From Gossypium raimondii (Eukaryota; Streptophyta; Magnoliopsida; Malvales; Malvaceae), in the NCBI RefSeq assembly GCF_025698545.1, contig NC_068575.1, forward strand, positions 55,003,980 through 55,067,979: a stretch of DNA of 64,000 nt, written 5' to 3'. The notes under the pieces are model-generated. The model was not told the origin of the DNA and searched no databases. It saw only the letters and a list, made by a program, of their open reading frames with translations. Position 1 is the first letter of the stretch, and every line of letters begins with the position of its first letter. The translations under genes were made by a program, and so were the position numbers. This document shows positions 47,769 through 58,777 of the stretch, piece after piece.

Positions 47769-49193
47769 ATCACTTGGGTTTGGATTGGGTTTAGGTGAAT
47801 AGTGGGACTATTTATATATTATAATTTTATTTATTAATTTTTTCAGTTAAACCGAAAAAATTCGGTTAACCGACCTGTTTCGAACCGAATTAACCGTTAA
47901 CAGAAAAATTAAAAAATAATTAACCGACCCCTAACCAAAAAAAATTTGTTAACCGACTGATTAACTGAATTCGGTCGGTTAACCGAATTTTTTCGATTTT
48001 ACCTGAATTTTGCACACCCCTAAATTTTACTCTACTATACATGTGTAATCATTATTACGTACTATCACTTTTATGGATGTTGAATATATTTATCTTATCT
48101 TGCCCTTCCATTTCGTCTTAATTTGTTTTTTATCAGTTATTTTTAATATTTCCAAGACAAACACATATTTAAATATAATCTTAAAAATATATTAACATAA
48201 AAATATAGCGGAAAAAGTAAAAGGATTTAAAGTTTTTTAGCCATTTTACATCTTACCCATTTAATAATTATTAGAAATTATATCATACTTATACGGATAG
48301 AAAGAAATTTATTTTTCTTTCAATTTTATAATTTTCTTATCAAGCACACTTGCGGAGAGAATTATATTTTCACTGTTTTATTTTTCTATTTTTCTACCTT
48401 TTCAAATTTTCAATTTCTTTCCACCTTACTAAGAGCTAATGTAGCATTGCTTTTGAAAATACTTTTCAAGTTTGGTTTATTATTTGAGTGTTTAGCATTG
48501 TCGTTAAAAAGAACTTTTGATAAATAAAATGTCCATTTTAGATTCGATGTAGTAAAGTAAAAAATATCATTTTAATAATTTTAAATTCATTAATATTACA
48601 ATATTACAATATAATATAAAAATAATTTATTATTACTCATTATTAATATTTTGATATATGAAATACAAATTTTAAATATTTTAAACCACTAATATTGATT
48701 ATTTGTAAAATTCAACTGAAATATATCAACTATATATTTATATATTAAAATATAACCGTTACATATTTAAATATTATATATTTGAAATTCCTTTCAATAG
48801 GAAAATAAATTTATATTTGATATAAATAATAAAGAAAATATATTAAACTATAAATAAGATTAAAAATGTCATTTAACTCCATTTTTTTTCCAAAAGCAAA
48901 AGTTACAAAAAAAAAAAAAGTGATTTTGCCTTTGAGTTTAAAAATACTTTTGACTCAAAAATAGTCTATTTAACATTGTTTATCGTTCCAAAAATGCTTT
49001 TGACTTCAAAAATATTTTTAAAAATCAATGCTAAACGAGACCCATGCAAAGTCTAAGGGAATGGTGAGTGGTAACTTGAACTCGAAATGATATGAATTGA
49101 AAAAAAAAATCATCAAACCTGAGTGAATCGAATTGAAAGCTAACTTGACTCGAAATAACTCAAAAGCTTTAATAATCAAATTAATCCGATTTA
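47769..49193. other. Intergenic DNA with a 'TTCGGTTAACCG' repeat relic
   Basis: At 47815-48025 forms of 'ttcggttaaccga' recur on both strands ('ccgaaaaaattcggttaaccgacc', 'attcggtcggttaaccgaatttttt'), a dispersed repeat common in dicots. The remainder is AT-rich without coding signal. Confidence 0.5.
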
Positions 49194-50322
49194 GGGTCTG
49201 TTTGTTTGGCAGTAAAATATTTTCCAAAAAATAATTTCTGAAAAATAATTTACTTTTCTGGAAAATGATTTACTGAAAATATTTTCTGATGTTTGGATGA
49301 ATCTGTGTAAAATATTTTCTGTTGTTTGACAGATTTCCTGAAAATATTTTTCGAAAAAGTTATTTTTACATATATTAATAAATTTATATACATATTAATA
49401 ACTTTTATATTTTAAATTGTTTTTACATATATTGCAATGATTTATATATAAATAAATGAATCAAATTAAATATATAATAATACTCAATTATTAAGCTACA
49501 ATATTAACCGTCATAAATTAAAAACAACCAAAGTCAAATAAATTATTTGTAATTGTGTTAAAAATAAAAAAAATAAGGATTGAATAATTATAAATTAACT
49601 TTCAAACCACAATTAAACAACAAAATTATCCACAAAATTATTTTAAAATCTATAAAATGAAAGTTTAATAAAACACACATAAAGTTGTGTTTGTGAAGCT
49701 TTTAGAAATTGTCTTATATTTTTCTTTAATTTGTTTGTTATATAAATTATTTATTAATTGTCTACTTTAAATTTCATGACAATCCATCAGCAATTTGAAA
49801 GCGATTAGTGTTTTAAATAGGTAGATAAATTAGTTAATTAGGCCTTGCTGTATGTATGAATAAATTCATAGCTAAAACACATAATTACAATCAAAACTGT
49901 CCAAATAAATAAAGTAATGAGATCTGAATACAATTGTCGCTGTACATAGGATTTTATATGAAGTAATATATAACCTACCCTTCTTAAGAATAGGTTATAT
50001 GTAAAGCTTGCAAAGTACAATCATATCTTGTAAATAGGTGTGATTCCCAGGAGATTGAAGCATTTTCTCATAACCACTGAGATTGCTTCACATAATCGTA
50101 GTCTACTTGTTTCCTTATCTGACCCGATAACCTGCTCATTTCATCAATATATGCCACATGTCATCTTAAAGTTTCATTGCAACATCTTTTACCTAAAATT
50201 CACTCCGCCATTAGAACTTTCCTAGTTTCAACACTAGGTGAACGACCTTGTGAGGGCAGGGTGACAAGCAATAACAATGTTTATTTTACCAAGAAACCAT
50301 ATAATTAGATCGTTGATCATAC

Positions 50323-50582
50323 CTTGCACTCAGGGTTGCTGTAAAATTTGGAGAAGATTTCAGATAACTTATAGAGGTACTCACACACAACATTCGGTAA
50401 CAAATTGGTACAAGCCTCCTCAACAACCTGAAAGCAAGATAAAAATTTGTCAGACCGAGCCTGAGTCAAGAAACAATAAATCGATTGTTCTTTTTTTTTC
50501 CTTAAGTTCTTACCTCAGCAAACTGCAGCAAATGGAGCCCCAAATCGCGCTCATCCTTATGCTCCAATACTAATGTCCCAAT
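50323..50582 (-). pseudogene. Captured arginyl-tRNA synthetase exons (C-terminal domain)
   Basis: Exons 50582-50514 (IGTLVLEHKDERDLGLHLLQ, then FAE) and 50427-50323 (VVEEACTNLLPNVVCEYLYK, then LSEIFSKFYSNPECK), joined in phase 0, match the DALR anticodon-binding region of class I arginyl-tRNA synthetase ('..LCEYLY.LSE.F..FY..'). The catalytic core and the C-terminus are absent. Reading frames and splice sites are intact. No stop codon for the fragment is assigned. Confidence 0.78.
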
Positions 50583-51273
50583 CTATTAAAAACAAAGAGA
50601 TAATGGGTAAAAGTTGCAGATATTGAATCTGATACAAAAGAGTAGTTCTACTTAGCCTAATAACGTCATACTAATTTCAGTACATAAAAAGGCAACTAAA
50701 AGATTTACAACGCTACTGCTTCAGATTGAGGAGGAACTTACATTCTTCATACCCGGAGTAAGATACAATCCCTTTTTACTTACTTTTAGGTTTAATTGAA
50801 GTACTCATGTTCTATATTCGTGTTCAACACATCCGGAGGTGATACAATCTTTTTACATATAGGGACCAATAGCAGAATTTAACCTTTTTACATATTTTTT
50901 TTCTTTCAACGAATAAAATCCAATCCATAATAAAACATCGTCCAAATTTGGATCATAATATAGTGAATACACTATGCATGCAGTATAAATATTTGAGAAC
51001 CAAGAAATCACTAACTTACAAATAGCTAGCAATTGCCAAACAGCCACCAAACCAAAGGCATAATGAAAAAAATAAGCTCCAAAACCCATCTCATTTTAAA
51101 CCGAAGCCACTAAAACTCATAAAGAAAAGCTAGATATTTCAGAACCAAATAGGTAAATAAATATTCCATAGCAATAAGTCTGTATATAATAACATCTACA
51201 CAATCAGACAGTAAGTCTACTTTCAACTGCTAAAAATAGTAAGCTAGAACTTACCTTCACACAGTTGACAACA

Positions 51274-51589
51274 TCAAGCGCTTGTGTCACCAGTTTGGTG
51301 AAGCATAACATCGATCTCATCACCATCCTCCATTTCCAGCTGAAACAAAATAGAAAATATGCATTAGAACACATTCCCCCTCCGCAATGTGCACATTAGC
51401 ACAAGTGGTCACTATCTAATAGAGAAAATGGAATGATACCTCATTAGGAGTTTGTTCGCCTCGCAGGCGGCGGCCATCAAACAAGAAGGCAATCGAGTTG
51501 AAATCCACAGATTGTCGATCACAATATGCATTCATGAGCTTATTCAGTTGAGTGTTTCTTTTGATCCTAAAGAAAACTTCATTCCCATC
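51274..51589 (-). pseudogene. Captured SUMO exons 2-3, Gly-Gly lost
   Basis: Exons 51589-51440 (50 codons, [20 protein letters not shown].. to EQTPNE) and 51339-51274 (LEMEDGDEIDVMLHQTGDTSA, stop) join in phase 0 with proper GT/AG sites and no stop or frameshift. They correspond to residues from the first beta-hairpin to the C-terminus of plant SUMO1/2. Exon 1 (Met to the KVKGQ region) is absent. The tail reads HQTGD instead of HQTGG, so the di-glycine needed for processing and conjugation is missing. If expressed it could not be conjugated in the normal way. Upstream, a candidate ATG exon (MVLSLSST, 52336-52313) ends in phase 1 and would not join in frame. Confidence 0.82.
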
Positions 51590-52686
51590 CTAGGCTCATC
51601 ATACAAAATTACAAATTTAGTCCAAAATAAAAGAAGAAGCCTTACTCCAGAAGGCCAATTATAAATCTCAAATCCATTACGACAATATGAACAACTCTCC
51701 AAATATATATATATCATTTAACGGTAAACTAACAAAGTGTTGAACTAGAACCGCTTACCAACAAAAAAATTAACAGTTTCCATGAATAGATAAGTAAAAA
51801 CAAAGGTGTGTCACGGTCACAACAAGAATTTATACCAAATTTGCAGTTCTCTATCATCCCAAAAGTACTAAAACTATTTCAACCTTCAAATTTTCTACGC
51901 CCTACAACCTGAATTAACTTCCCATTCTTTATATATCTCTCACTTATATCTCACACTCCTAACCTGAAATTATTGGAATTAACAGTTCAAATTATTCCTA
52001 CTAACATACAGACAAAGATACACTTAGCTTTTTCTCAGTTTTAAAAAAGCCAAAGATGCCACAAATTTCAAACTTTGAGTAAACAAATTTACCTAGCTCT
52101 CTGATCCTCCTTTTGGTTTCTCTAGATGCAGCGACAAAAACTGTCATCGATCATGGGTTGTTACTAGGCTAAGAATTTATTTTCTGGAACCAGACCCGAT
52201 CCACCAATCAAATCAGTGAAAATTAAATAGAAAAAATGTTTTCTGGAATCTTCAACAATGGAAGCTTCAACAAACAATTTGGATTTTTAAAAGAATTAAA
52301 CAGAAAAAATACCTGTTGATGACAGAGAGAGAACCATTGCTTCTGGGTCTTATTTTCTTGACAGTGGCTGCTAATTTTTTAGGGTTTTTTTTCAAAATAC
52401 AAGTAAGGCCGACGGTCGATGGAGATGATGGATGGAGATGGTGAGGTGAGGTGACGAACGAAGACGAGGAGGCAGAGGATGTGGAAGAAAATTTGCTTAG
52501 AAGAGAAAGGAGAAAGGGAAAATGTCATACCGATTAGAAATCGGTAAGACAATTTCCAAAATTTTGCTTTGGATTTTACCCATGTTTGTAAAATGTTTTC
52601 CTATGGAAATCATTTTCCACAAAGCAAACACTGAAAATGAATGAGAACGTTTTTTGGAAAACAATTTCCACCAAACAAACACACCC

Positions 52687-53217
52687 TTAGATTAACTCTA
52701 TTCAAAGCTAAGGTATTCAATACTGTATCGATGGATGTACAATCTTTTTATTGGTATTGGTACGTATTGATACCGATCAATTTCAGTGTAGATTTATCGT
52801 TACTTTAAAAAAATTAATATATGTATATAAAACATGTTTATAAATATTGAGTGAGATTAATATGTATATATATGCTAGTTAAATTAAATTAATAATTATG
52901 TATATTAAATAAATCTAATATCTTGAAGGTAAAGGACACTATTACACATAATTGATTATTAATGTTGGGCCGCAAAAGGATTTTATAGCAATGGGCAAAA
53001 CTTAGTTGTTGGATTCTTTTTCTTCAGACCGGATAAGTCAGATATTGGGTCTACGGTCCAGGTTCAGTCAGAAAATTAAGAAACGACATCGTTTAACGCA
53101 CTCTTTTTCTTCGTTCGCGTAAGGCTAAAACCCTATCCCCGTTCCATTCAAAACTTTTAAACCCTCAAAAAACGACTACCACGCCACTCTTCTCAGCCCT
53201 GAATTCTGGGCAAGCAA
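52687..53217 (+). promoter_or_regulatory. Promoter region of the DEAD-box helicase gene
   Basis: The 530 bases between the Pack element and the start codon at 53218 hold AAACGACATCGTTT (53081-53094), a one-mismatch version of the palindrome ahead of the EMB1703-like gene, and an 'aaaaccctatcc' telo-box-like stretch near 53127. No TATA box was assigned. Confidence 0.45.
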
Positions 53218-56200
53218 ATGGTTATAAAATTTATTCCTCATCTTCGTGTTCTCAGCCCTTCTCTACCGGTAACTGGTTTTCCCAGCATGAAACCTGCGCG
53301 AACCATTTGCTTTAATGGGTCCATACCTGTTTTAAATCGTGTTTTCCCTTTTAAACTCAAGTTCCTTGGCTTATCGCCTCGCTTTAATGGGAAACTCATT
53401 ACGCGGAGCCTTTCCACCAGGCCGTCTCGACCTAGGTCGAGGGCAAGCTCCGAGTTCGCTCCTAAAATCAGAGGAGATGTTCGTGCCTCGAAGAGTCTGA
53501 TCGAGGACGAGGCCGAACTCAGTGACTGGGTCGGCGAGTTGAGAACCGATTCGTTCCGTGGTCGACTCACTAGCGAAGATGAGGAATTAGATGCAGATAG
53601 ACAACGCAATAGAGTTACGAGTAGTGATAGAAAGAGAAACGGCGTTTCTGTGAAGTGGAGAAGAGAGAGTGAGTTCGACAATTTTCGTGAGTCGAGCAAG
53701 AGGGAAACACGGGGCAACTTCGGCGATTCTATTTCGAGGAAGTCCCGGTTCAGTAAACGGTTTGGTGGTGAATTAGAAGATAAAGACAGTGATGACGATG
53801 GCGATGAGGATGACGAATCGTATTCGAGTAGAAAATCTCGCGGCGTGAAAAGAGAGAAAACAAAAATGGATTCACGGAGAGGAAAGAGAAATGAGAGGGG
53901 TTTGGGTTCAGGAAATGCGGGGAGTGGAAGAAGAATGGATTTGGGAAGAAAATCAAACTTTCATGAAGAGGAAGATACCGATGCTAGTGAAGAGGAAAAA
54001 GGTCGGGAAATGAAAGGATTGGAGAATTTTCTTAGTGGAGAAGATAGTGATATTAATGCCGCTGCTGAGGATGATTATATAATTTTAAGGAAGAAAGCGA
54101 GTTATGCACTCGGATTAGAGAAGGATGCTGACCAAACAGTGACTTCTAGAAGTTCACAAGGGAAATCTGAGTCATATCTGAGTGAAACAAGGTCTAAATT
54201 TATCAAATTTTATGAGAAATGGTTCATGTGTCTTAGGATTTTGTAAATGTCTGATCTTTTGTTTTGCTTGTAGATTTGATCAAATTTCAATATCCCCCCT
54301 ATCGTTGAAGGGAATTAAGGATGCTGGTTATGAGAAGATGACCGTTGTACAGGAGGCAACTCTTCCAGTAATACTCAAAGGTTCGTTTGGGATCTTTCAA
54401 CAAACTATGCCTTGTTTTTTTACTGTGGAACGCTTTCATTGTTTATGGTAAGGAAGTCAAAAGTACTGTAAGTATGAATGCAACTGTATGCAGTTTTAGA
54501 ATTTCCTTTGTTTAAGTATCTTCTAAAGAATTACCTATAGAATGGTTAAAAGGTAGCCTGAGCCTCAAATGGTTATCTGTGTGGTTTACATTTCTTCAGC
54601 TTGATATTAGCCTAACTACAATGCTGGCTTGAGCTGTACCTTTAGGCTGCTAATCAGTTGATGTTCTGAAATGATATTGCCTGTAATTTTGTTCTTTGGA
54701 TATTGTTTTCCAGTTATGCATATTTTTGGATCCCTACAGCTAATCACAATTTTTTTTTATAATTCAGGCAAGGATGTACTAGCCAAGGCCAAAACAGGCA
54801 CTGGAAAGACGGTAGCATTTTTGGTAAGCTGCTGCTTTTGTAGGTTTGAGTTCACCTCATCCGTTAGTTGGGGGTTAATATCTGCCATATGACCCCTTTT
54901 TCTCTCGTGACCTCTACATGTTTTGCACCATCAAAACTATAAAAGGTTTTGAGTTTCTTTTCGTAAGACTTAAATGACCATTTTTCAGTGAGGAAAAAGA
55001 GAAGTAAATATATACCCAGGAAAACAAGTTCTTTTTCTTGCAATCTCCTGTTCTTAACTTTGTTTTCTATTTTAGGGAGAGAGATTACTTATAGGCATCA
55101 TGATATTCTGTAAAATCCTTCTAGTTTCTAATTATTATGAGCAGCAATTGCAATTGTGAATGTGTTGCATTTGTTCGCTTTCCTTATTCTCTGTTCTTTA
55201 TTTTCAGCTTCCATCAATTGAAATTGTTTCAAAACTGCCTCCTGTTGATCGTGATGTTAAGCGGCCACCAATTCATGTACTTGTAATATGCCCAACTCGA
55301 GAGCTTGCGATTCAAGCTGCTTCAGAAGCTAAGAAGTTGCTGAAGTATCACCCATCTATCGGTGTTCAGGTTGTGATTGGAGGTACAAGACTTGCTCTAG
55401 AGCAAAAAAACCTGCAAGCAAACCCTTGCCAGGTTAGTTTGTTATCATGAACGGAGATGTATGTCTTGATCCTTATTTACATTGTTAAACTGTTGAAGTG
55501 TCCTGGACTGGAATTAGACTGGGGGAATTGACATGGATAAAACTTTAGATTGTATTAATCAATCAAATAGACGGAGCATCACTTCTCTGTCAACTAGTCT
55601 CTGGGTCTTCACTGTGGTTAATACTACATTACTGTCAAGGCCATGTTATGGTAGGATGATGTTACATTTTACTTCCATTTTAACTTGCAGATTCTTGTTG
55701 CTACACCTGGAAGGCTCAGAGACCATCTTGAGAATACTGCTGGGTTTGCAACAAAGCTGATGGGTGTGAAGGTCCTTGTACTTGATGAAGCAGATCGTTT
55801 ACTAGCCATGGGTTTTCGTAAAGACATAGAAAGGATAATTGCTGCTGTTCCAAAACAAAGACAGACACTTCTATTTTCTGCAACAGTTCCTGAGGAGGTT
55901 TCTTTCTTTAACCTCAGTGTGTATTGCCTATTTATGTTTCACAAATTTGAAAAAAAAATTCTAAACTGCTATTGGTGTGAAGGTCCATCAAATCTGCCAC
56001 GTTGCACTTAGAAGAGATCATGAATTCATCAATACGGTTCAAGAAGGCACTGAGGATACACATTCACTGGTAGATTTTGCAGTCTGATATGTTCTTTTTT
56101 GTGTAAAATGGAATTTCTTTTTAATTGTTAAATTTTGGATATTTCAGGTCCGACAAGTGCACATGGTTGCTCCACTAGATATGCAGTTTTCCCTACTGTA

Positions 56201-57542
56201 TGTTCTTCTGAAAGAACATATTGCAGATGATGTTGACTATAAGGTGTAATTTTACTTACGGTCCTTTACTTAAGCTTATTAGCTATGGTTAGAAAAAAAT
56301 TATTTTTGTTAGTCTCCAAAGCCTTTGCTACTATAAAAGTGTTGTTGGCCCGAATCCTCAAGTGTTTAGTACTGGAACTTCAAAGCTGATGTGTTTTTCT
56401 CCAAAATGTTGCTTATGCTCATCATTTTCTTGATCCTTAAACAAACCATGTAATCTAGCAATCTAACTCTGCAGGTTCTCGTATTCTGCACTACTGCTAT
56501 GGTAACGAAGTTGGTAGCAGATGTTCTTCGTGAACTGAACCTGAATGTTAGAGAGATCCATTCAAGAAAATCACAGAGTTACAGAACAAGGGTATCTGAT
56601 GAATTCCGGAAGTCAAAAGGACTTATTCTTGTAACATCAGATGTATCTGCTCGAGGGGTTGATTATCCTGATGTTACACTTGTCCTCCAGGTAAGCATTA
56701 TTTTTCTAATTAGAATTTAGGTCCCACCTTTTTATTTCATGGTTCTATTAAAATACTGATACGATTCAAACCTGTACTGAGAAATCCTACTCTGTATCCA
56801 AGTGCATGGCTTTTTTTAAATTACCATGAGCTTCCTATATTCTGTTCAAATTTCTGAAGAAGAATAAATTTCTTCTTCATCTCAAACTTTTCTTCAATGT
56901 ATACTTTGCAAAATTTTCATTTGCTGTTGATATTATATTTTACATATTTTTCTTTCAAACCATCACAGGTGGGCATGCCATCTGATAGAGAACAGTATAT
57001 ACATCGGCTAGGTAGAACTGGGCGTAAGGGTAAAGAAGGGCAAGGAATACTCTTACTAGCACCATGGGAGGAAAAATTTCTGTCTTGCGTCAAGGATTTG
57101 CCAATAACAAAGGCTCCATTGCCTTCTTTGGACCCAGAAACAAAGAAAAAGGTAAGCTTAGTAGAATGTGCCTTGGGCATTTTATTCCTCATTCTTGCAT
57201 AACTACGAGGAAGAACTCATGATCTTTTTTTTTTTTTACAAATTGGGTAGTATTCATTTTTTTTTGTCCGAAGGGTAGTATTCAATTTAATGGTGTTAAA
57301 ATATGGTTGAACAGGTGGGACGGGCACTTTCCAATGTAGAGATGAAGAGCAAAGAATCAGCTTATCAGGCATGGCTTGGTTATTACAATTCTGATAAGAA
57401 CATAGGCAGGGATAAATACAGACTGGTGGAGCTCGCAAATGAGTTCAGCAGAAGCATGGGTCTTGACAACCCTCCTGCAATTCCCAAGCTCGTACTTTCA
57501 AAGATGGGCCTAAGGAATATCCCTGGACTGCGTGTCAGATAA
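53218..57542 (+). CDS. DEAD-box RNA helicase, RH25/RH26/RH31 group
   Basis: Ten exons: 53218-54191, 54274-54380, 54768-54823, 55208-55432, 55691-55897, 55983-56069, 56148-56243, 56475-56690, 56969-57151, 57315-57542 (TAA); 793 codons, 792 residues. The first about 70 residues are basic, hydrophobic and Ser-rich with almost no acidic residues, as in an organelle-targeting peptide. A long charged Arg/Asp/Ser-rich extension follows. The helicase core shows Q motif (VVQEATLP), motif I AKTGTGKT, Ia PTRELAIQ, Ib [33 protein letters not shown] and [12 protein letters not shown]. The C-terminus ([14 protein letters not shown]) is the conserved tail of this plant group. Role: ATP-dependent RNA remodelling, probably in mitochondria or plastids; paralogue and compartment are uncertain. 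Gene intact. Confidence 0.92.
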
Positions 57543-58777
57543 AGACTCCTGGAGCTGAACCAGTGATTCAGGCATCTCCAATTATCAACATACCCCTTGA
57601 ATATTTTAAATATTCAAATTTTTTATTTTATTTTTGCATATCATCAGATATTTAAGTAATTGTTGTCATCTTTCATCCTCCCGAAATGGATGAAGTGGCA
57701 TTGCAGCACCGACATGGACGTTGTTTATTAATACATAGCAATGCTTTGGAAAAACCAATCATCTTGGTATTCTTCACCTCGGCATCACATCACATCTTAT
57801 CTAGGAGTATCATCAAGTTAACTGAATACCTCAAAAGAGAGACTTTGAACATTGAACGCAACGTACAATGAAGGGTCTTTATTTATTTTCTGAAATATTG
57901 ATTATTTCTATATTGCTTTTTTCTTACCATGAAGACATACTGGTTCAATGAAAGCTAGTAATGAAATTATGAAATCAAAAAATGATCGAATCCTATTACA
58001 TTTGTGAGGAAGGGAAATCCTAGTAATTGCAATTTATAAAAATGACTGAATTCTGAGGAGCACCTATTTGAGTTGCAACGTATCGAAACCTAAATTTTAA
58101 CTATCCTACGAGTCCTGCATATAAGTCTCTCATCATTACTCTGTTATGTCTTCATAAAAAAATATAGAGCACCTTCAGCAAAAGATTTTCCATCGTTCAT
58201 AGTATATGTATAGAAGGGCACAAGCCAAGAAACATGGGTGACCCATTTTCCGAGAAAACCATTAGGAATCAATGAATCAGAAAAACCACTTGTTGCTTTC
58301 ATGAGTGAGATTGAGAACACAAAAAAGCGTGTTAAGGAGGGGTTCCCTCTTCATAGGGTTCCACCATCATCAAATTCTTCCCGCAAATGTTAAAAGCAAG
58401 CGGGTGGGGGGAATCCCCATCTTCTGGGCCGCTGATCTGGCAATAGAACCAAATCCCCTGCTAAGATAAATAAATCATATTCAAAATAAAATCAGAATAT
58501 AAAATGTATAGACTTTAAGGGGTGGGTAATCAATTATTATCCAATTTGAATTCAATTCAGTCCTGCAATATATGTCAAGTCCTAGACCAAGAGACAACCA
58601 CACAGCTCATTGAGTTGGCCATAGAAATTACTACACCAAAAAATCTATAGCTAGACCTGCAAAGGCAGTAGGACAACAGTATAGGTGCAGGGTACTGGAA
58701 GCTTTCAATAATAAACTACCTTAGACAAACCAGAAGACAATTTACCTTTGGAGGTGGGGAGAAGAAGGCTGGTCTGG
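57543..58777. other. Convergent intergenic region (two 3' UTRs)
   Basis: 1.2 kb between the helicase stop (+) and the nucleotidyltransferase-like stop (-). It should contain both 3' UTRs. No ORF with a recognisable motif is present. Confidence 0.6.

Larger units (their letters stand above)
49194..52686 (-). mobile_element. Pack-type PIF/Harbinger-like DNA transposon carrying SUMO and ArgRS exons
   Basis: The left end, GGGTCTGTTTGTTTGGC (49194), and the reverse-complemented right end, GGGTGTGTTTGTTTGGT (52686), agree at 15 of 17 positions. Similarity extends into TTTTCC-rich sub-terminal repeats. Both sides are flanked by TTA (49191-49193 and 52687-52689), the target duplication typical of PIF/Harbinger elements, whose ends also often begin GGG..TGTTTGG. 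No transposase ORF lies inside, so it is non-autonomous. The interior contains, all on the minus strand, a leader-like segment (52500-52313), two SUMO exons and two ArgRS exons, each with GT/AG splice borders. Captured unrelated host exons define a Pack-type element. Confidence 0.78.

Noticed and set aside
50277..50573. 98-codon plus-strand frame in the Pack element
   Set aside because: Antisense to the ArgRS exons, which have matching splice sites on the minus strand.
52313..52336. ATG mini-exon (MVLSLSST) as the start of a SUMO fusion
   Set aside because: Splicing its phase-1 donor to the phase-0 SUMO exon gives an early stop; kept only as leader-like sequence.
57686..57871. 61-codon frame downstream of the helicase stop
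   Set aside because: Lies in the 3' UTR, no conserved residues recognised.
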